Assembly: GCA_900661335.1 (NCBI GenBank)
Contig: CAACVY010000023.1
Coordinates: 1 to 39,297, forward strand
Reading direction: 5' to 3'
Length of the DNA stretch: 39,297 bases
Origin: an uncultured bacterium
Lineage (GTDB): Bacteria; Verrucomicrobiota; Kiritimatiellia; PWTM01
Part shown: positions 1-8,677 of the stretch, piece by piece
Position numbering within the stretch: the first letter of the stretch is position 1
How the letters are laid out: every line of letters begins with the position of its first letter
Made by a program: the position numbers and the translations under genes
Notes under the pieces: generated by a model
The model's database searches: none
The model's input: the letters and a program-made list of their open reading frames with translations, nothing else
What the model was told of the DNA's origin: nothing

Positions 1-2
1 CT

Positions 3-149
3 TATGCCCACTGGCGTGCGTGGGTTTGGAGCCCGACAGAAACGCGGAACTGCCCACTTTGCAAGGCTTTTCTGCAACTCGTCCCGGAAGTCAGGTTAGA
101 GTCCGACGGTCAACTTAACCGACCGGGACGGCGTGCCACCTTGCCGTAA
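3..149 (+). CDS. Possible 3' end of a gene entering from the left edge
   Basis: A reading frame is open from the window edge for 48 codons and ends in TAA at 147-149. It contains a CPLC pair in a short Trp-rich context, which could be half of a zinc ribbon, but no family is recognised. It would be convergent with the minus-strand DUF502 gene that ends at 257. The stretch is short and could be open by chance in GC-rich DNA. Sequence to the left of the window would decide it. Confidence 0.2.
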   Translation, partial: YAHWRAWVWSPTETRNCPLCKAFLQLVPEVRLESDGQLNRPGRRATLP

Positions 150-256
150 GATTCTGCTCTTCATTCTCCCGATGTGGCCGTCCGCTGCGCCGGCGCTGCC
201 AGCTCGGCGGCCGATGGGCAGTGGTTCAGTGCGGAGGTGCGCTGTCCAATCTTGGA

Positions 257-952
257 CTAAGAAACGGGCGGCGCCAGCTGATCGGCCCTTGGGGCCGCCT
301 CATCCGATCCGGTGGTGGTGTAATCCTGCCGTGTTGAACTTGGCGGGGCGTCCCACTGTTTGGGGCCGAGAATCCCTCCCGAAACTACCATTCGGAGGGC
401 CTCTTCTACGGACATCGCGAGAGGCTTTACCTTCCCCTCGTCGAGCAAAAGCAAATATCCGGACGTTGGGTTGGGCGTCGTGGGCAAAAAGACCCGGATG
501 ATACGCCGGCCATCTTCGCTTGTCCCCGTTCCGCCGACGAACCCGATTGCGTGACAACCCGGATACGGGAAGTCCACGAGCACCACCTGTCCGAATGCAC
601 GTTGCTCTCTTCGGGCCAACAGGTCCACCAGGTTTTTGGTCCATGTGTAGACCGAGTTCACCAAGGGAATTCGGACCAGCAGCGATTCCCCCCACTTCAT
701 GAGGCGCCGGCCCAACATCATACGGGTGAGGGTCCCGATGACGTACAGGAACGCCAGCAAGATCACAAACGCCACCAGGCCCGCCACGTACTCGGGCAGC
801 CAGTCCCGAGGCAAGATTCGCGCAATGGGCTGGACGTAGCCCAGGACGAGACGAAACAGGATTTGCAGCACCTTGAGGGTGACGGCAAGTGGAACCAGGA
901 CCAAAACCCCGGAGATCAACCGCGCGCGAATGTGCTGAATCAAGCGGGTCAT
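257..952 (-). CDS. DUF502 family integral membrane protein
   Basis: A 231-residue protein matching the DUF502 family, whose biochemical function is unknown. Two hydrophobic segments are visible near residues 12-38 and 55-75, followed by a soluble domain. Family-like features are the stretch around 'LVRIPLVNSVYTWTKNLVDLL' near residue 90-110 (shown here only as context), the phrase 'VLVDFPYPGCHAIGFV' and 'VFLPTTPNPTSGYLLL'. The C-terminal 30 residues are polar and probably disordered. It lies 89 bases downstream of the tandem-DUF4159 gene on the same strand and may be its last operon partner. Location is expected to be the inner membrane. The family call is firm; no specific role can be given. 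Confidence 0.9.
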   Translation of the reverse strand: MTRLIQHIRARLISGVLVLVPLAVTLKVLQILFRLVLGYVQPIARILPRDWLPEYVAGLVAFVILLAFLYVIGTLTRMMLGRRLMKWGESLLVRIPLVNSVYTWTKNLVDLLARREQRAFGQVVLVDFPYPGCHAIGFVGGTGTSEDGRRIIRVFLPTTPNPTSGYLLLLDEGKVKPLAMSVEEALRMVVSGGILGPKQWDAPPSSTRQDYTTTGSDEAAPRADQLAPPVS

Positions 953-1041
953 GGATGGCTATCCGGCCAGAAACATACCACCCGCGCCCGCCGCGATCAA
1001 TGCGGGGTTACTCGAAGCGGACGTTGGGAGTCCGCGCAGGT

Positions 1042-2568
1042 TTACTGTGTCAACGCGGCCATAAGGACGTTGATCCCGATGGCCAACGATCCGGCTTCGT
1101 CGTACGCCCACGCGTACGGATTGGGGGAAAGTTCCCAACCACCCGCTAACCCGAATGGGCTGTAGACCACCGCCCAGTGCCCATCCACTTGAATTCCTTC
1201 CAACCGCGGTGGGATGCGGGAACTTTTCATGGGCTGGCTCAACGCCGGCGTGACCCCCACGCTCTCGATTCGGTTGGGCATTTGGAAGATCACATCCGTC
1301 GTCGGAATCGCGGCCAGCGCTGCCTCGGGCCAGACGCGGCGCATCTCGCGGCGAAAGGCCTGATCGAACGCAACTCGGCCGCAGCAAGCCTCAGCGAATA
1401 GGAAACCTCCCCGACGCAAATACTCACGAAGATTCTGTACCTCCTGCGGCGACAAGCGGAAGTCCTCGTGCCCCGTCATGTACAACAATGGAGAATCGAA
1501 CAACGTCGGATCCGACAGACGGAGCTCTTTGACGGCAAACTTGACTGGCACGCCGGTTCGCTGATGGAATTGCTGCAACAGGACTGATAAGGCCTTGTGG
1601 CGGGTCTTCCATTCCCCGTCGTACACGACTTGCGCGACGCTGATCTTGCCGGCCGAGGTGGGCTCCACGTCCACGAATTGCAAACTCTGAGCCAACTGCC
1701 GCGCCCAGGCCCGTTGGGCGGTTGCGTAGGCCATCAAGTTGACGCCAAGTTTGCGCGCCGAGTCCACCGTGTACGCGCGCAGGCTGTCGTCGGTGTTGCC
1801 ATCCCACCCGATGCCGAGTCCCCAGCGCGAGACCACCGCAACCACGCGGCAATTGATCGTCACAGCGTCCAACCATGGAGTGGACTCGGTGTAGCCGGCC
1901 TCGCGCACGCCGGAACGGTACTCCACCCGGTCCAAGTCGTAGTACGCATGGAAGATCGAATGGTCGGGGCCCAGCCGTTGGATGGGCACCTCCGGGAAGA
2001 TCGTGCGGAGCTCCTCGATGGCGGAATCATAGAACGGTTTCGAGCCGGCCGCTGCGTCGTAGATGATCATACCGCCCGCCAACAAGTACTTGCGCAACCT
2101 CGCACGTTCGGCGGGCGTATGACGGATCCGGAAATGCCCAGAACGAAAGAGAATCGGGTTGCGTTCCGGGTCCTCCGAAATCTCCTCCAACGACTTCACC
2201 TCGCAGGCAAGGTGAACGTCCATCATGTTCTTCATCTCGCGGAGCAAGTTGTTGAGGTCATCCGGCCGGGTGGCCCAATCCAACATGCCTTTGTCCGACC
2301 GAATTTTGACGAACATGATCGGGGGGTTGGGAGGGTTTTTCTTTTCCGATCGCGCTTGTGGCACAACCGGCGGCGGCGGATAGGGGATGTACGACTCGCC
2401 CGACGACATCCGAGCCGGCGGGGGCGGGGGCGGTTGCCCCACCACGGGCGGCACGAACCCAGGTTCGTCGGAACCATCCCCGGGGAACAAGATGTAGGCC
2501 GGCGCATGTGCCACCCACATCATGGCCCATGGCATACCAATTGCGACGGCGGCTGACCACCGGTTCAT
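1042..2568 (-). CDS. Exported protein with two DUF4159 domains
   Basis: The protein (508 residues from the preferred start) begins with a signal-peptide-like segment followed by a Pro-rich linker (about 40-75). Two DUF4159 domains follow, near 83-295 and 308-508. Both halves show the family pattern: a beta strand with 'IRSDKG' or 'VVYDGE', then 'LRxYLxxGG' and a downstream acidic/Cys or Asp motif, then a fruct-like 'dHxxF' or equivalent and a final 'GWxG/GGWE' region. DUF4159 is a Rossmann-like domain of unknown activity that is often found with MoxR/DUF58 systems, which are absent here. The ATG at 2568 is preferred because an AAGGAGGA Shine-Dalgarno lies just upstream. An ATG at 2589 would instead overlap the preceding gene by four bases. 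The second copy has an unusual 'EACCG' where the first has 'DAAAG'. Confidence 0.88.
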   Translation of the reverse strand: MNRWSAAVAIGMPWAMMWVAHAPAYILFPGDGSDEPGFVPPVVGQPPPPPPARMSSGESYIPYPPPPVVPQARSEKKNPPNPPIMFVKIRSDKGMLDWATRPDDLNNLLREMKNMMDVHLACEVKSLEEISEDPERNPILFRSGHFRIRHTPAERARLRKYLLAGGMIIYDAAAGSKPFYDSAIEELRTIFPEVPIQRLGPDHSIFHAYYDLDRVEYRSGVREAGYTESTPWLDAVTINCRVVAVVSRWGLGIGWDGNTDDSLRAYTVDSARKLGVNLMAYATAQRAWARQLAQSLQFVDVEPTSAGKISVAQVVYDGEWKTRHKALSVLLQQFHQRTGVPVKFAVKELRLSDPTLFDSPLLYMTGHEDFRLSPQEVQNLREYLRRGGFLFAEACCGRVAFDQAFRREMRRVWPEAALAAIPTTDVIFQMPNRIESVGVTPALSQPMKSSRIPPRLEGIQVDGHWAVVYSPFGLAGGWELSPNPYAWAYDEAGSLAIGINVLMAALTQ

Positions 2569-2585
2569 GGCGATCCTCCTTCGAC

Positions 2586-3158
2586 TCATTTGGCCCTCGG
2601 GTCTACTTCTTTCAACAACTCCTTGCCAGCTTTCGGTGCCGGACGGTCTTTAAAGTCTAACAGCGCCGGCCGTAGGACCCACTCCACACGGCCGGGTGAC
2701 CGAACGAAGGTCAACCGACCTCGCGCCGCCACATGGTCGCCGAGCTGCAAGGTCCGAGCCAACGACAATGAAGCACTGCTTTCAATCACGAGCGACACGG
2801 GTAGGTCAGACGCTGGCTCGCGGGTAGAAAGAATCAGTGCGGATCCAGTCGGTGCTGGCTGGATGGATTCGATGCGCAAGTATCGGAAGGTGTGAAGCAA
2901 GTTCGTGTGAGCCGCCTCGAGTTGCGCGCGACGGTCTGTCGAGGCTTCCACCCAAGCCAACGCGAAGTCATTCCCATTGCGAACCGGTTCGGCCCGTGCG
3001 GGGCCCAGGAAACATGTCACCCCCGCCAGCCACCCGACCGCCCACCGACGGCGGCGAGACCTTGACCGCGCTCCATCGCGCCATGAGGCATCTGTCCACA
3101 AAGTTGGACCGCTCCATTCGATTGGGCATGCCAGGACCAGGACCCATTTCGGCAACAC
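2586..3158 (-). CDS. Small secreted protein, possible OB-like fold
   Basis: A 190-residue protein with no family I can name. A Arg-rich n-region followed by a hydrophobic stretch ending 'GPARAEP' (near residues 33-57) looks like a signal peptide, so the true start is probably internal. A TTG at 3101 would place the Arg-rich segment close to the N terminus. The mature part is rich in alternating strands, and the segment 'GDHVAARGRLTFV' resembles an OB-fold strand pair (inference). Its stop overlaps the upstream alternative ATG of the DUF4159 gene by four bases, so the two are almost certainly co-transcribed. It may assist or act with that exported protein. Confidence 0.65.
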   Translation of the reverse strand: MLPKWVLVLACPIEWSGPTLWTDASWRDGARSRSRRRRWAVGWLAGVTCFLGPARAEPVRNGNDFALAWVEASTDRRAQLEAAHTNLLHTFRYLRIESIQPAPTGSALILSTREPASDLPVSLVIESSASLSLARTLQLGDHVAARGRLTFVRSPGRVEWVLRPALLDFKDRPAPKAGKELLKEVDPRAK

Positions 3159-3520
3159 GGTCCATTCACCTCTTCAACACTAGCATAGACCCCAAGCGGG
3201 CCGAGTCAAGCAACCCGTCGCAGCCAAGTCGCGCTGTGGAGCCGAGTGACAAATGACAAATGACGCATCCAATCGTCATGTGCTTCGCCCTCCGGGCGGC
3301 GCATCCGTGCCTGGCTATGCGCGAAACATGGTCCTCTCGGCCGACAGGGTAGGGAAAGCACCTGGCCGTCGAGCTGCGGTCGGCGGGGAATGATTCCCAG
3401 GGGCGCGGGCCGCTTGGGGAGATTCCTTGAAAGACACCCGTGAAGCTTCGGGGGAGCTCGGGGGCCATCTCCACTTCGATCCCTCGCGCAATTGCGTTGC
3501 CGCGGCATCCGGGGTTTGTC
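3159..3520. other. Intergenic, 362 bases, no gene seen
   Basis: No coding frame with recognisable protein features is present. The stretch separates the BASS transporter gene from the small secreted protein gene, both on the minus strand. It contains a short tandem TGACAAA repeat at 3247-3265 and a small GC-rich inverted repeat (CGCCC/GGGCG) close to 3290. Neither has a T-rich tail in the minus-strand direction that would make a convincing intrinsic terminator. Confidence 0.5.
3247..3265. repeat. Short tandem repeat, TGACAAA units
   Basis: TGACAAA occurs twice in tandem followed by a partial third unit (TGACG). It sits between two minus-strand genes. On the opposite strand it reads as repeated TTTGTCA. 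Confidence 0.6.
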
Positions 3521-4480
3521 TCAACGTGGGGAAGCATCACGGGCAGGGCGCAACCGCCAGTAGCCTGCAAGCAAACTACCCAAGACGGAATGGCAGGTGG
3601 CGGAAAGCGCACCCGGGAGTGTGGCCGAGGGCATAGTGGGAAAATTGCTGTGAGCGAGGACGGTGGCCAATCCCGAGTTCTGCATGCCGACTTCGATCGA
3701 GACGGTGCGGCAGACCGTGGGGACGAAGCCGAACAGCGCGGCGAGCCCATACCCCAATCCAAATCCGCCTGCGTGAAGAAGTACCACCGCCGTCAGCAAA
3801 CGAACTCCGCTCTGCCGGATGACGTCGGCGTTTTGCCCAAGGATGCTGGCGCAAATTAGCGCGATCGTCACCACTGCGATGGGGGGCGCGACGGGCAGAA
3901 TCCACCGCACCAGCCGGGGCGCGCCATGGTGCAGCGCCAAGCCGGCCACCACCGGCAACAGAACGACTTGGGCGGTGTCGAGCAGCAGCTTGGCCGCGTC
4001 CACGGGGACGTACGCACCGGCGTAGAACTTGGTCAGCGCAGGCGTAAAGATCACGGCCGCCAGCGTAGAACACATGGTCATCAACACCGAAAGCGCCACA
4101 TTAGCTTTGGCGAGATAGGTGACCACGTTCGAGGCCGTCCCGCCCGGAGCGCAGCCGACGAGAATGAGGCCCACGGCCAGCGGCGTCTCCAACCGTAGCG
4201 CGCGCGCCAACCCCCAGCTGAGCAAGGGCATGATGAGATACTGACCGGCAAATCCGATGGCGACTGCGCGAGGCATCGTGAACACGCGGCGAAAGTCCGC
4301 GAACTCCAGCGTAATGCCCATGCCGAGCATAATGATCGCCAACCCGCCGACGATCCAAGGCCCGCGAAACCACGTGAACGCCTCCGGCCACTTCAGGGCC
4401 GCGAAGCCGCCGAGCACCACCCAAACGGGAAACAAGTTGGTGAACGTTTGAAGCGCGCGAGACATCGGGGATCCATTCAT
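3521..4480 (-). CDS. Bile acid:sodium symporter (BASS) family transporter
   Basis: A 319-residue, highly hydrophobic protein with about nine or ten membrane segments, the usual size for the BASS family. Family hallmarks are 'GCAPGGTASNVVTYLAKAN' near residue 110-128 and 'EVGMQNSGLA' near 262-271, which form the crossover and sodium-binding regions. Members take up bile acids, pantoate, pyruvate or other organic anions with sodium; the substrate cannot be inferred here. Its ATG overlaps the stop of the CsgG-like gene by four bases (ATGA at 4477-4480), so its translation is probably coupled to that lipoprotein, an unusual partner for a BASS carrier. The last 15 residues are polar and cytoplasmic. 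Confidence 0.92.
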   Translation of the reverse strand: MNGSPMSRALQTFTNLFPVWVVLGGFAALKWPEAFTWFRGPWIVGGLAIIMLGMGITLEFADFRRVFTMPRAVAIGFAGQYLIMPLLSWGLARALRLETPLAVGLILVGCAPGGTASNVVTYLAKANVALSVLMTMCSTLAAVIFTPALTKFYAGAYVPVDAAKLLLDTAQVVLLPVVAGLALHHGAPRLVRWILPVAPPIAVVTIALICASILGQNADVIRQSGVRLLTAVVLLHAGGFGLGYGLAALFGFVPTVCRTVSIEVGMQNSGLATVLAHSNFPTMPSATLPGALSATCHSVLGSLLAGYWRLRPARDASPR

Positions 4481-5484
4481 CGGGATTTCCCCGCCGCGGA
4501 TCCCGTGGGCACGACTTCCAGCACCGCACCTCTGGAAAACCCACCGCCTTCGACTACCACCGCCACGGCGGAAGCTGGTCGGACTTCTATGACCCGGATC
4601 CGTCCCAAACTGCGGCCTGGAATCTCGTCGATCACATCACCCGTGAGCGGATCGGTCACGCGACGGGGTGGCTCGCGAACGCGGAACTCGGTGCCGGTCT
4701 GTAGCCCAACGTTCGAGCCTCCATTCACCAAGACCCGACCCTCCTCTAGCACTTCCGCGATGCGGGGAGTCCAGTACTCGGGCGGGAGGCTGTCAAGAAT
4801 GCGGCGGACGGCATCGCGGATCGCGGCTTCGGTCGCCTGACCCAAGGGGGTCTGAAAAAACGCGTCGCCCCCGAACGCCAGCTTTCGGTAGTCCACCGAT
4901 CCTCTTAAAAACCCGCTCCGCGCGGTCCCGTCGGCGCGGACCGAGGCGATCACTTCTCCGGTCTCCACGTCCGTGATGCGCAAGTTCAACGACACGCGAG
5001 CCGCCGACCCCCCCAGCCACGCGCGCAGAGTGCTCGTCGAAAACCAACCACTCGAGTCGCCTGTGACAGTGAAGTCCGTGATGACCCCACGAATGAGATA
5101 GCGTGCGTTTTTCAACCGGCCTGTAGCTACGCGGCCCTCGGGGCGAAAGAGCGATTTGCCCTGTCGAAGCAGTTCGTTCAACGTGTCGTCCAAGTGCTTC
5201 CGCTCGAGCACGATCACGCGGTCGGTCTTGAGAAGCTCCGTGATGAGTAAGTCCGCCATGCCCCCGCCCAGCTTCCACTGACCAACGAACGCGGACTGGT
5301 TTTCGAACTCGGCGACTGCCACCACCGGACGGATGAGCAGCGCCGGCAGATACGCGGGTTTTTCCGGCGGGCGTCGAGGCTCATAGGTCGGCGTGCGGCA
5401 GCCCAGAAGCCCGACCGCGGCCGCCGCCCAGAACGCCCACGGCCGGCGGAGACGTCGCGATGTTCCGAACACACTCAGAGTCAT
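4477..5484 (-). CDS. CsgG-like outer-membrane lipoprotein with FlgT-type C-terminal domain
   Basis: The preferred start at 5484 gives 335 residues and overlaps the upstream stop by four bases; an ATG at 5514 is possible but overlaps more deeply. An Arg-rich n-region, a hydrophobic core and a lipobox ending LLGC (Cys29) mark a lipoprotein. The central part reads like the CsgG/DUF799-type nucleotide-free domain: 'VAVAEFENQS', 'LITELLKTDRVIVLERKHLDD', 'YLIRGVITDF' and 'RITDVETGEVIAS'. The last 80 residues ('GLQTGTEFRVREP', 'LGRIRVIEV') resemble the C-terminal beta domain of FlgT-like proteins. CsgG proteins act in outer-membrane secretion or periplasmic assembly. No curli genes are nearby, so the role is open. 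Confidence 0.85.
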   Translation of the reverse strand: MTLSVFGTSRRLRRPWAFWAAAAVGLLGCRTPTYEPRRPPEKPAYLPALLIRPVVAVAEFENQSAFVGQWKLGGGMADLLITELLKTDRVIVLERKHLDDTLNELLRQGKSLFRPEGRVATGRLKNARYLIRGVITDFTVTGDSSGWFSTSTLRAWLGGSAARVSLNLRITDVETGEVIASVRADGTARSGFLRGSVDYRKLAFGGDAFFQTPLGQATEAAIRDAVRRILDSLPPEYWTPRIAEVLEEGRVLVNGGSNVGLQTGTEFRVREPPRRVTDPLTGDVIDEIPGRSLGRIRVIEVRPASAVAVVVEGGGFSRGAVLEVVPTGSAAGKSR

Positions 5485-6464
5485 GGACGTGACAAAAGCT
5501 CCCGGATTGTCCAACGAATTTCGGGGTCCGGGTCATTCGTATACGCGCGCAAGAGCGATCGGGCTGTGGGCAAGCGCGCCGCCAATTCCTCGCGCGCACG
5601 GGCGCGCACATGGGCATCGTCGTGTGAAAGTTGCTTCACCCAGGTGACGATCTCAGCGGTATTGGTCGGCGGGGATTCCGGAACACTGCCCGCTGTGTCC
5701 ACCGCGCCCGACTCGGGGATCACGACCCTCCCATCCCCAGCGTCCTCGACGCGCTGCGCATCGATAGAGGAAATTCGCCAGCGGTCGCCAATTTGGACCC
5801 ACCGCACGCGGTACCGCAGGTCCGACTGCTGAAAGCGCAATTCGGCCTCGCCTTGGTCCGGATCAACTTGTTCACCTACGAGCATGGCGGGCTCTTGTTC
5901 GAGGACTTCCCGAAGCATGTCGAGGTAAATCCCTCCGAACAGCCGGCGCGCGGAGGTTAGAAACTCGGGGGACAGATAGCTGCAAAGTTCGCGCTCGGTC
6001 TCTTGCGGATCTTTGTCGTCATCGCTTTCGAGCAGTTTTTGCAATGCTTGCCATTCCTCGCGCGGCGAACGGACCGGCCGCAGCTCGGACTCTGGCTTAC
6101 CCTGAGCGCGTAGAAGCTCGCGCGCTGAGCGCCGCAACTCAGGTGGAACCGGACGAGTGGCCAGCCACCGCAAGTCGGTGAGCGCCGCTTCCGCCGCACC
6201 GGCCTGCAAGTGAGCGCGGGCTCGTAACCAGCGCGCCGCGGCACCCAACTCCAAGGACTCGGGCTGTGCCTCGACCACCTCCGTTAAGGCTGTCACCGCC
6301 GCCGAGGTGTCGCCCCGCTCCAGGGCGAGTCGGCCGTCGTTCAGCCGTGCGCTCCACGCCAGTGCGGCGATCATCCCGGCTCGAACAACCTCATTTGTCA
6401 TGCCCACCGTCCCGCGCGTCCCAACTCGCGCGATCCAACTGCACGCCAATTCGGCGCCACGCAT
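5481..6464 (-). CDS. TPR/HEAT-like repeat protein upstream of CsgG-like gene
   Basis: A 327-residue protein, not assigned to a named family. An internal ATG at 6401 would give a shorter N terminus with a weak hydrophobic segment ('AGMIAALAWSARL'), so export is possible but not clear. Residues about 40-120 form TPR-like helical pairs ('ALERGDTSAAVTALTEVVEAQP', then 'AHLQAGAAEAALTDLRWLA', both only partly shown by family pattern). The centre has an NTF2-like look ('LRYRVRWVQIGDRWRISSIDAQ'). The last 60 residues resemble a HEAT repeat ('DDAHVRARAREELAARL', 'DPDPEIRWTIRELL'). Its stop overlaps the CsgG-like start by four bases, indicating one operon and likely joint action at the envelope. Confidence 0.72.
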   Translation of the reverse strand: MRGAELACSWIARVGTRGTVGMTNEVVRAGMIAALAWSARLNDGRLALERGDTSAAVTALTEVVEAQPESLELGAAARWLRARAHLQAGAAEAALTDLRWLATRPVPPELRRSARELLRAQGKPESELRPVRSPREEWQALQKLLESDDDKDPQETERELCSYLSPEFLTSARRLFGGIYLDMLREVLEQEPAMLVGEQVDPDQGEAELRFQQSDLRYRVRWVQIGDRWRISSIDAQRVEDAGDGRVVIPESGAVDTAGSVPESPPTNTAEIVTWVKQLSHDDAHVRARAREELAARLPTARSLLRAYTNDPDPEIRWTIRELLSRP

Positions 6465-6702
6465 CCGACCGCGAATCCATCCACGCGACCGTTCAGAACC
6501 GTCCAGACTAACCGGAGACCGTGGTGTTGCCGTGGCCGCCGAAACATTCTACGACTGTCGGGGCCGCCGTGCGACTGAGACGCTGCCCCTCCCCGCGCGT
6601 CGACACCCCCACTTGGGCCCTGACCTGTCGCCATGGTGAAAGTGCCTCGTGCCTTTGCGACCCGTGCGCACGTGTCTGGGCCGGTTCGCGGCGGCTATGC
6701 AG

Positions 6703-8190
6703 CTATGAACGATCTTCGGGCCGGCCGGGCGATTCCTCGGGTCGATTGGGCGCCGGCGAAAGAGCGTCCGACGGCGAGCGCAACCGTGCAAACCGCGGCA
6801 AAGGAATCAGCTGCATGAGCTCGGCGCCCGCGGCGATGATCGGTTCTCCGGAACCGAACCGGGCAAGAAGAGTCCACGTGCTGACTTTCTCCACGGGTCG
6901 TACTTCACGGAACAATGGCACAAGAAACACCGCCGCGAGCACTCGAAGGACCCCCGATACAACGAACACCACCGGCAGCGGCGACAGCAGATGCATCCGC
7001 CACGGACCGAGGGTCCACTCGGTGGGAACGGCATCGGCCAACGTGGCGCCGATGACGTTGGCGCCAATCAGCGTCGCCATCGCGTTGAGTAGCCCGTTGT
7101 AGCTGGCGACGCGGGCACGCTTGGGGGGGGTCACGGCGTCATAAAGGAAGTTGGCCGAGGCCAAGTTAAAGCCCGCCCACACGAAGCCCGACAAGGCCTG
7201 CACGAGCATCAGTGGTCCGAACCCTGTGAAGACGGCCCACAACACCGGTAACACGGGCAGCAGCACGCTCGTAGCCTTGATTACGACACGGGCGCCATGG
7301 CGGTCACAGACCGCCCCCCACCACCGATAGACCAGAAACTGGGATAATAACTGGACGACGGTGTTGAGCATGAACTGGGCATAGGTCCAGTGCAGGTCAC
7401 GGAGCATGTAGACGCTGAAGAAAGGGCCTGCGACATTGACCGCGCCGTTCATGGCCGCCACCGCAATGCTGAAACGCGTGAAGTTCGACCGGGGCGCGCG
7501 ACGGAGGTAGTCCCAAAAGGAGAAGTACGCATCCGGCGCGCGTTGGTACGGAGGCTCGTAGTGCTTCGTGAACAGCCACGAAGACGTGGCGCGCGCGCAC
7601 GCGGCGAGGAAAAACAGCGTGGCGAATCCCAGGAGCGGTCGCTGCCACCAGTCTCGAAACAGCGAGAGCCAACCGGCGGCGACCACCATGGCGATCACAG
7701 TCGTCAGCGTGAGCACTCCGTTGCGCAGGCCAAAATAACGGCCACGGTCGGCGGGACGCGTCACGTCGCCCATCCAACTAGCGAACGCAGCGCTACCGAA
7801 CGCACTGGACCAGGCCAAGATCGTGGCCAGGGCCAACAACCACGGAATCGGCTGAGCCGCGGCCGACAACGCCAGGATGGACATGCCCAGCCAGCCGAAC
7901 GCTTGGATCGCGGTGGTGGTGATCAGGATCCATTTCCGACGGCCGGTGCGGTCACTCAGCCAAGCACCGGCGAGCTGCGCCAACGCCCCAATCACAATGG
8001 GGGCGGCTCCGAGATAGGCCATGACCTGGTTGCTGGCGCGCAACAACACGGCGAACGGAGGCAAATAGGTGTCGCCAAAGCCGTACATGACCGCCCACGT
8101 GGCCCCCTCGAACAGCGAAAGGCGTCGCGTGCGGCGACACGCGGCTTCGACGTTCAGATCGGAGTGAGTGACCGGGGAACTCGTGGACAT
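6703..8190 (-). CDS. Major facilitator superfamily permease
   Basis: The 495-residue protein has about twelve membrane segments and the MFS motif A region 'AGAWLSDRTGRRKW' in the first cytoplasmic loop between helices 2 and 3. A shorter equivalent ('YRWWGAVCDRHGAR') occurs at the start of the second half. The ATG at 8190 is chosen because the frame upstream of it is Arg/Pro-rich and lacks MFS character. The C-terminal 70 residues form a polar cytoplasmic tail. It is divergent from a ROK sugar kinase, which suggests, without proving, sugar or glycoside uptake. No substrate signature is visible. Confidence 0.88.
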   Translation of the reverse strand: MSTSSPVTHSDLNVEAACRRTRRLSLFEGATWAVMYGFGDTYLPPFAVLLRASNQVMAYLGAAPIVIGALAQLAGAWLSDRTGRRKWILITTTAIQAFGWLGMSILALSAAAQPIPWLLALATILAWSSAFGSAAFASWMGDVTRPADRGRYFGLRNGVLTLTTVIAMVVAAGWLSLFRDWWQRPLLGFATLFFLAACARATSSWLFTKHYEPPYQRAPDAYFSFWDYLRRAPRSNFTRFSIAVAAMNGAVNVAGPFFSVYMLRDLHWTYAQFMLNTVVQLLSQFLVYRWWGAVCDRHGARVVIKATSVLLPVLPVLWAVFTGFGPLMLVQALSGFVWAGFNLASANFLYDAVTPPKRARVASYNGLLNAMATLIGANVIGATLADAVPTEWTLGPWRMHLLSPLPVVFVVSGVLRVLAAVFLVPLFREVRPVEKVSTWTLLARFGSGEPIIAAGAELMQLIPLPRFARLRSPSDALSPAPNRPEESPGRPEDRS

Positions 8191-8677
8191 CTGTGTCAGG
8201 ATAACCTGAAGTCTACATGTCGCCAAACCGGGGGCACCTCGCCATGACCACCAGCCCGACCGTTTGGGAAGCTCCTTGGATCGTCCAGAACACCCTCCCA
8301 TCCCGGTGGGGTCCCAGGGCGACCGAACGGTGCGCCGCGCGGCAGGACTACGGACCGCGCGCGCCGAACTTTGCCTTGGGCACAAGTACGAGCTTCGACC
8401 AAGCACAAACTCCTATCGCGCAGGGGGCCAAGGGGTTGGTACCCGACGCTTGGACGGGTTGAAATACCCGCGAACTATGTTTCGCGACCGAATCCATTGG
8501 GCCGCCACGGCGATGCTAAAGCAGTTCGACCACCGCTCGGCGCAAACCCTGCTGGGTGTAGATCCACGAACTCCACCTTCGCAGACAAGTAGTCCGGCGG
8601 GGTTCGTCGGGGGTGAATTATTGCAACAGTAAGGGACACGTGCTAAAAAAGCCCGGTTGTGTGGAAGGATGTGACGT
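8191..8677. other. Divergent intergenic region, MFS / ROK genes
   Basis: 487 bases lie between divergent start codons. Short frames here have no protein character. The right end holds a plausible promoter for the ROK gene, and 'GGAAGGA' ahead of 8678 is a good ribosome binding site. I see no recognisable operator or RNA element in the rest. Confidence 0.5.
8621..8649 (+). promoter_or_regulatory. Candidate sigma70-type promoter for the ROK kinase gene
   Basis: A TTGCAA -35-like hexamer at 8621-8626 and TAAAAA at 8644-8649 are separated by 17 bases, about 30 bases ahead of the start codon. The -10 is imperfect and the call rests on pattern alone. Confidence 0.35.

Noticed and set aside
8191-8406. 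Upstream in-frame extension of the MFS gene
   Set aside because: Arg/Pro-rich sequence before a normal MFS N terminus; the start at 8190 fits the family length.
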